From Alistipes sp. (GTDB lineage: Bacteria > Bacteroidota > Bacteroidia > Bacteroidales > Rikenellaceae), in contig JAFQRH010000001.1 in NCBI GenBank assembly GCA_017410165.1, positions 1-64,000 on the forward strand: a stretch of DNA of 64,000 nucleotides, given 5' to 3'. Shown here piece by piece: positions 61,139 through 64,000 of the stretch. Every line of letters begins with the position of its first letter. Within the stretch, counting starts at the first letter, position 1. The translations under genes were made by a program, and so were the position numbers. The notes below the pieces were generated by a model, which had not been told where the DNA came from, did no database searches, and worked only from the letters and a program-made list of their open reading frames with translations.

Positions 61139-61290
61139 TAAGGGAATTTAGGGAGTTTAAGGAGTTTAAGGAGTTTAAGGAGTTTAGGGAGCTAACCTTA
61201 CTCGACCTTAAAGCAATCGAAGATTGCGCGACCTTACTTGACCTTTCCTTTTTAAGGAGTTTAGGGTTTTATCCCCTAACGACCTTAACG
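61139..61290. repeat. Composite intergenic repeat, locus 7
   Basis: TTTAGGGAA/TTTAAGGAG units, CTCGACCTTA and CTTGACCTTT 10-mers around the hairpin GCAATC-GAA-GATTGC identical to locus 4, then AACGACCTT 9-mers. Confidence 0.85.
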
Positions 61291-61293
61291 CCC

Positions 61294-61353
61294 CTGCTCG
61301 CTTTGCACTCCTGCTTGCCTTGCACCTCTGCTCGCCTTGCACCCCTGCTTGCC
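61294..61353. repeat. 17-bp tandem repeat, 3.5 copies
   Basis: CTGCTCGCTTTGCACTC and close variants start at 61294, 61311, 61328 and 61345 (partial), directly after the prfC stop in gene orientation. Confidence 0.85.
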
Positions 61354-61364
61354 CCCTCCTTCGG

Positions 61365-62948
61365 CTACCACTCCGATGTGAAGTGGAAGCGAATCTTCGG
61401 GAACTTCTCCTGTGCGAGTGCCAACGCATAGCTCGTATCGGCGAGGAATACGTCGCGCCCGTGCTTATCGACCGCCATATTGGTATGCTTGCGACGCTTG
61501 AAGTCTGCCAACTCCGCCTCGTCGTCGCTCTCGATCCAGCACGCTTTGTGGATTGAAATCGGCTCCCAACGGCACTTTGCACCGTACTCGTGCTCCAAAC
61601 GATACTCGATGACCTCGAACTGCAACTGACCCACCGTGCCGATAATCTTGCGACCGTTGAGCGACGAGGTGAAGAGCTGTGCCACACCCTCGTCCATCAG
61701 TTGGTCGATGCCCTTGGCGAGTTGTTTGAACTTCATCGGGTCGGCATTCTCGATATATCGGAACCACTCCGGCGAGAATGACGGGATGCCCGTGAAGCGC
61801 AACTTTTCGCCCTCGGTGAAGGTGTCGCCGATGCGGAAGTTGCCCGTATCGTGCAGGCCGACGATATCGCCCGGATAGGCGAAGTCGATTATCGACTTCT
61901 TCTCGGCCATAAATGCCGTTGGCGACGAGAATTTGAGTTGCTTGCCACTCGGCACGTGCAGATAGTTCTTGCCACGCTCGAAGATGCCCGAACATATCTT
62001 CATAAACGCCAGACGGTCGCGGTGATTCGGGTCCATATTGGCGTGTATCTTGAAGATGAAGCCGGTGAGTTTCTGCTCGTCGGGCTCGATGGTGCGGGTT
62101 TCGGTGGTCGAACGGCGAGGCGACGGTGCGATGCGCACGAAGCACTCCAACAACTCGCGCACACCGAAGTTATTGACTGCCGAGCCGAAGAACACCGGAG
62201 CCAACTGTCCCGCAAGGTATGCCTCGCGGTCGAACTCCTCATAGACACCCTCGACCAACTCGACATCGCTACGCAACTGCGCCGCGTAACGCTCGCCGAT
62301 GAGCGCATCCAACTCCGGCGACGAGATATCCTCGAAGTCGGCGGTCTGCGCGTTGGAGGTGAGTCGCTCGTCGGTGGTAAAGAGCGAGATATTATGCTCG
62401 TAGAGGTTATAGACACCCTTGAAGGTCGGACCGCTCGAAATCGGGAACGCCAACGGGCGCACCTTGATTTGCAACTCGCGCTCCACCTCGTCGAGTAGAT
62501 CGAACGGGTCCTTGCTCGGGCGGTCGAGTTTGTTGATAAAGACGATGACCGGCGTGTTGCGCATACGGCAGACGTTCATCAGTCGGCGGGTCTGCGTCTC
62601 GACACCCTTCGCACCGTCGATGACGATGATAACCGAATCGACCGCCGTCAGTGTGCGGTACGTATCTTCGGCGAAGTCCTCGTGGCCCGGCGTGTCGAGG
62701 ATGTTAATCTTCACACCCTCGTACTCGAAGCCCATAACCGACGTTGCGACCGAGATACCGCGCTGTCGCTCAATCTCCATAAAGTCGGAGGTTGCTCCGC
62801 GCTTGATTTTGTTACTCTTCACTGCGCCCGCGACGTGGATTGCGCCACCGAAGAGCAACAACTTCTCGGTGAGCGTTGTCTTTCCGGCGTCCGGGTGGGC
62901 GATGATTGCAAATGTTCGTCTTCTTTCGATCTCCTCGCGAAGTGTCAT
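61365..62948 (-). CDS. prfC: Peptide chain release factor 3
   Basis: A 527-residue GTPase that recycles RF1/RF2. The P-loop [15 protein letters not shown], the segment [19 protein letters not shown] (switch I), DTPGHEDF (switch II, histidine kept) and NKLDRP (G4) are intact. The C-terminal domain begins near residue 280, and GSAVNNFGV is typical of RF3. It starts nine bases after nadB. Confidence 0.96.
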   Translation of the reverse strand: MTLREEIERRRTFAIIAHPDAGKTTLTEKLLLFGGAIHVAGAVKSNKIKRGATSDFMEIERQRGISVATSVMGFEYEGVKINILDTPGHEDFAEDTYRTLTAVDSVIIVIDGAKGVETQTRRLMNVCRMRNTPVIVFINKLDRPSKDPFDLLDEVERELQIKVRPLAFPISSGPTFKGVYNLYEHNISLFTTDERLTSNAQTADFEDISSPELDALIGERYAAQLRSDVELVEGVYEEFDREAYLAGQLAPVFFGSAVNNFGVRELLECFVRIAPSPRRSTTETRTIEPDEQKLTGFIFKIHANMDPNHRDRLAFMKICSGIFERGKNYLHVPSGKQLKFSSPTAFMAEKKSIIDFAYPGDIVGLHDTGNFRIGDTFTEGEKLRFTGIPSFSPEWFRYIENADPMKFKQLAKGIDQLMDEGVAQLFTSSLNGRKIIGTVGQLQFEVIEYRLEHEYGAKCRWEPISIHKACWIESDDEAELADFKRRKHTNMAVDKHGRDVFLADTSYALALAQEKFPKIRFHFTSEW

Positions 62949-62957
62949 ATCTCTCTG

Positions 62958-64000
62958 TTATTCTGCTTTTTTTACTGGTGGATAATCAATAGTATAGTGC
63001 AGACCGACCGACTCGCGGCACTCGCGTGCCTGCTTGATGGTCAGGTATGCGACGACCGTCATATTGCGCAACTCGCACAACTCCTGACACGGGCGGGTGC
63101 GGTTGTACAACTCCTCGGTCTCCTGCCAAATGATGGCAAGTCGTTTCATTGCGCGCTCCAAGCGCAGATTCGAGCGGACGATGCCGACGTAGTTCGACAT
63201 TATGGCCTGCAACTCCTTGCGGTTTTGCAACACGAGCACCATCTCCTCCGCCTCGGCCGTACCCTCGAAGTCCCAATCCGGAATACCATCCTGGAAATCG
63301 ACCTTGCCCAAGAGCGATGCCGTGTGGCGTGCTGCGCGGTCGGCATAGACGATGGCCTCGGTGAGCGAGTTGGATGCCAGACGGTTTGCGCCGTGCAGAC
63401 CCGTACACGAACTCTCGCCCAGCACATAGAGGCGGCGAATCGAACTCTCGCCATTGCTGTCCACCGTCACACCGCCACAGCAGTAGTGCGCTGCCGGACA
63501 TACCGGAATCATATCTTTGGTGATGTCGATGCCTATCGAGAGGCACTTTTCGTAGATGTTCGGGAAGTGGTGGCGCGTCTCTTCGGCGGGCATATGCGTC
63601 ACGTCGAGATAGACGAACTCCTCGCCGCGAATCTTCAACTCGTGGTCTATCGAGCGAGCCACGACATCGCGCGGTGCGAGCGAACGCATCGGGTGGTACT
63701 TGTCCATAAACTCACGACCGTTTTGCAGGCGCAGGATGGCTCCGTAGCCGCGCATCGCCTCGGTGATGAGGAACGACGGACGCTCGCCCGGGTGGTAGAG
63801 TGCCGTCGGATGGAATTGGATGTACTGCATATTCTTGGTGAACGCCTTGGCGCGGTGGCACATCGCAATACCGTCGCCCGTTGCTACGGTCGGGTTGGTT
63901 GTCGTGTTGTAGATGTTGCCGCAGCCGCCTGCCGCCACGACCGTAAACTTGGCGAGGATGGTCAGAATCTCGTCCGTCTCGGTGTTGAGCACGTACGCTC
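62958..64000 (-). CDS. nadB: L-aspartate oxidase (N-terminus beyond the window)
   Basis: Flavoenzyme that makes iminoaspartate for NadA. The visible 347 residues hold the substrate-binding IQFHPTALYHPGERPSFLITEAMRG, the active-site MRSLAPRDVVARSIDHE, and GESSCTGLHGANRLASNSLTEA. The helical C-terminal domain ends normally. The FAD-binding N-terminus lies beyond base 64000, so an apparent GTG near 63992 is not the start. Confidence 0.93.
   Translation of the reverse strand, partial: AYVLNTETDEILTILAKFTVVAAGGCGNIYNTTTNPTVATGDGIAMCHRAKAFTKNMQYIQFHPTALYHPGERPSFLITEAMRGYGAILRLQNGREFMDKYHPMRSLAPRDVVARSIDHELKIRGEEFVYLDVTHMPAEETRHHFPNIYEKCLSIGIDITKDMIPVCPAAHYCCGGVTVDSNGESSIRRLYVLGESSCTGLHGANRLASNSLTEAIVYADRAARHTASLLGKVDFQDGIPDWDFEGTAEAEEMVLVLQNRKELQAIMSNYVGIVRSNLRLERAMKRLAIIWQETEELYNRTRPCQELCELRNMTVVAYLTIKQARECRESVGLHYTIDYPPVKKAE

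Noticed and set aside
61294..61353. Tandem 17-mers as a CRISPR array
   Set aside because: The units are contiguous with no unique spacers, are too short, and no cas genes are present in the window.
1..64000. tRNA, tmRNA, SRP RNA or riboswitches
   Set aside because: I looked for typical T-loop, GGAA-loop and aptamer core strings in every gap and found none beyond rnpB and the 6S-like RNA. A covariance search could still reveal small ones.

Overview
The window looks like chromosomal DNA of a moderately GC-rich member of the Bacteroidales, most likely Rikenellaceae/Alistipes-like. The reasons are Bacteroidetes-type promoters (TAnnTTTG at the -7 position, for example TATCTTTG before tetR, rnpB and the DUF3078 gene), A-rich leaders instead of Shine-Dalgarno sequences, and Bacteroidetes-type families (DUF3078, DUF3575, DUF4954, an EF-G2 paralogue, TonB with a short linker). 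The genus is an inference. I recognised no tRNA, rRNA operon, insertion sequence, prophage or CRISPR array.

Layout. 0-9 kb: rlmN (minus), tonB, hflX, upp, a long rod-shaped non-coding RNA that resembles 6S RNA, two tandem secreted CsgG-like paralogues (the second with an Asn-rich linker and Sel1 repeats), and an EF-G2 paralogue that has lost the catalytic switch II histidine. 9-14 kb: a DUF3575 protein, and a minus-strand operon DUF3078 - S41 protease - small membrane protein. 13-19 kb: nfo, an acidic protein, rsmI, an LpxL-like acyltransferase and two family 2 glycosyltransferases. 19-26 kb: TetR regulator plus a complete RND efflux operon ending in a small PII/CutA-like protein. 26-37 kb: a GH2 protein with both catalytic glutamates replaced, cvpA, rsgA, trmH, DUF4954, a vWA protein followed by a pseudokinase-WG protein, trxB, rnz and a second SpoU methyltransferase. 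38-47 kb: lipoproteins, folE, rdgB, a HAD phosphatase, a nitroreductase, rnpB, nadA and an Mrp-type ATPase. 47-51 kb: a two-gene island made of a CASTOR/POLLUX-like RCK channel with a C-terminal RyR domain and a membrane-anchored TIR protein. 51-64 kb: metG, ilvE, mnmG, ybeY, an EnvC-like protein, a TPR protein, pheS, prfC and nadB (cut by the window end).

Three perfect GTTCCACGTGGAAC palindromes (parS-like) flank ilvE just before mnmG. About 8 kb away, the AT-rich gap between mrp and nadA holds several DnaA-box-like 9-mers. Together they suggest that the window lies close to the chromosome origin.

The intergenic DNA is unusual. At least seven gaps carry one composite repeat family built from 9- and 10-bp units (TTTAGGGAA/G, its inverted form, AACGACCTT, and ACCCGACCTT), in places with an internal hairpin that differs between copies but still pairs. 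Many other gaps carry private short tandem arrays just upstream of start codons, and two gaps carry roughly 100-120 bp palindromic MITE-like elements. The best candidates for an undescribed system are the RyR channel/TIR pair and this repeat family.
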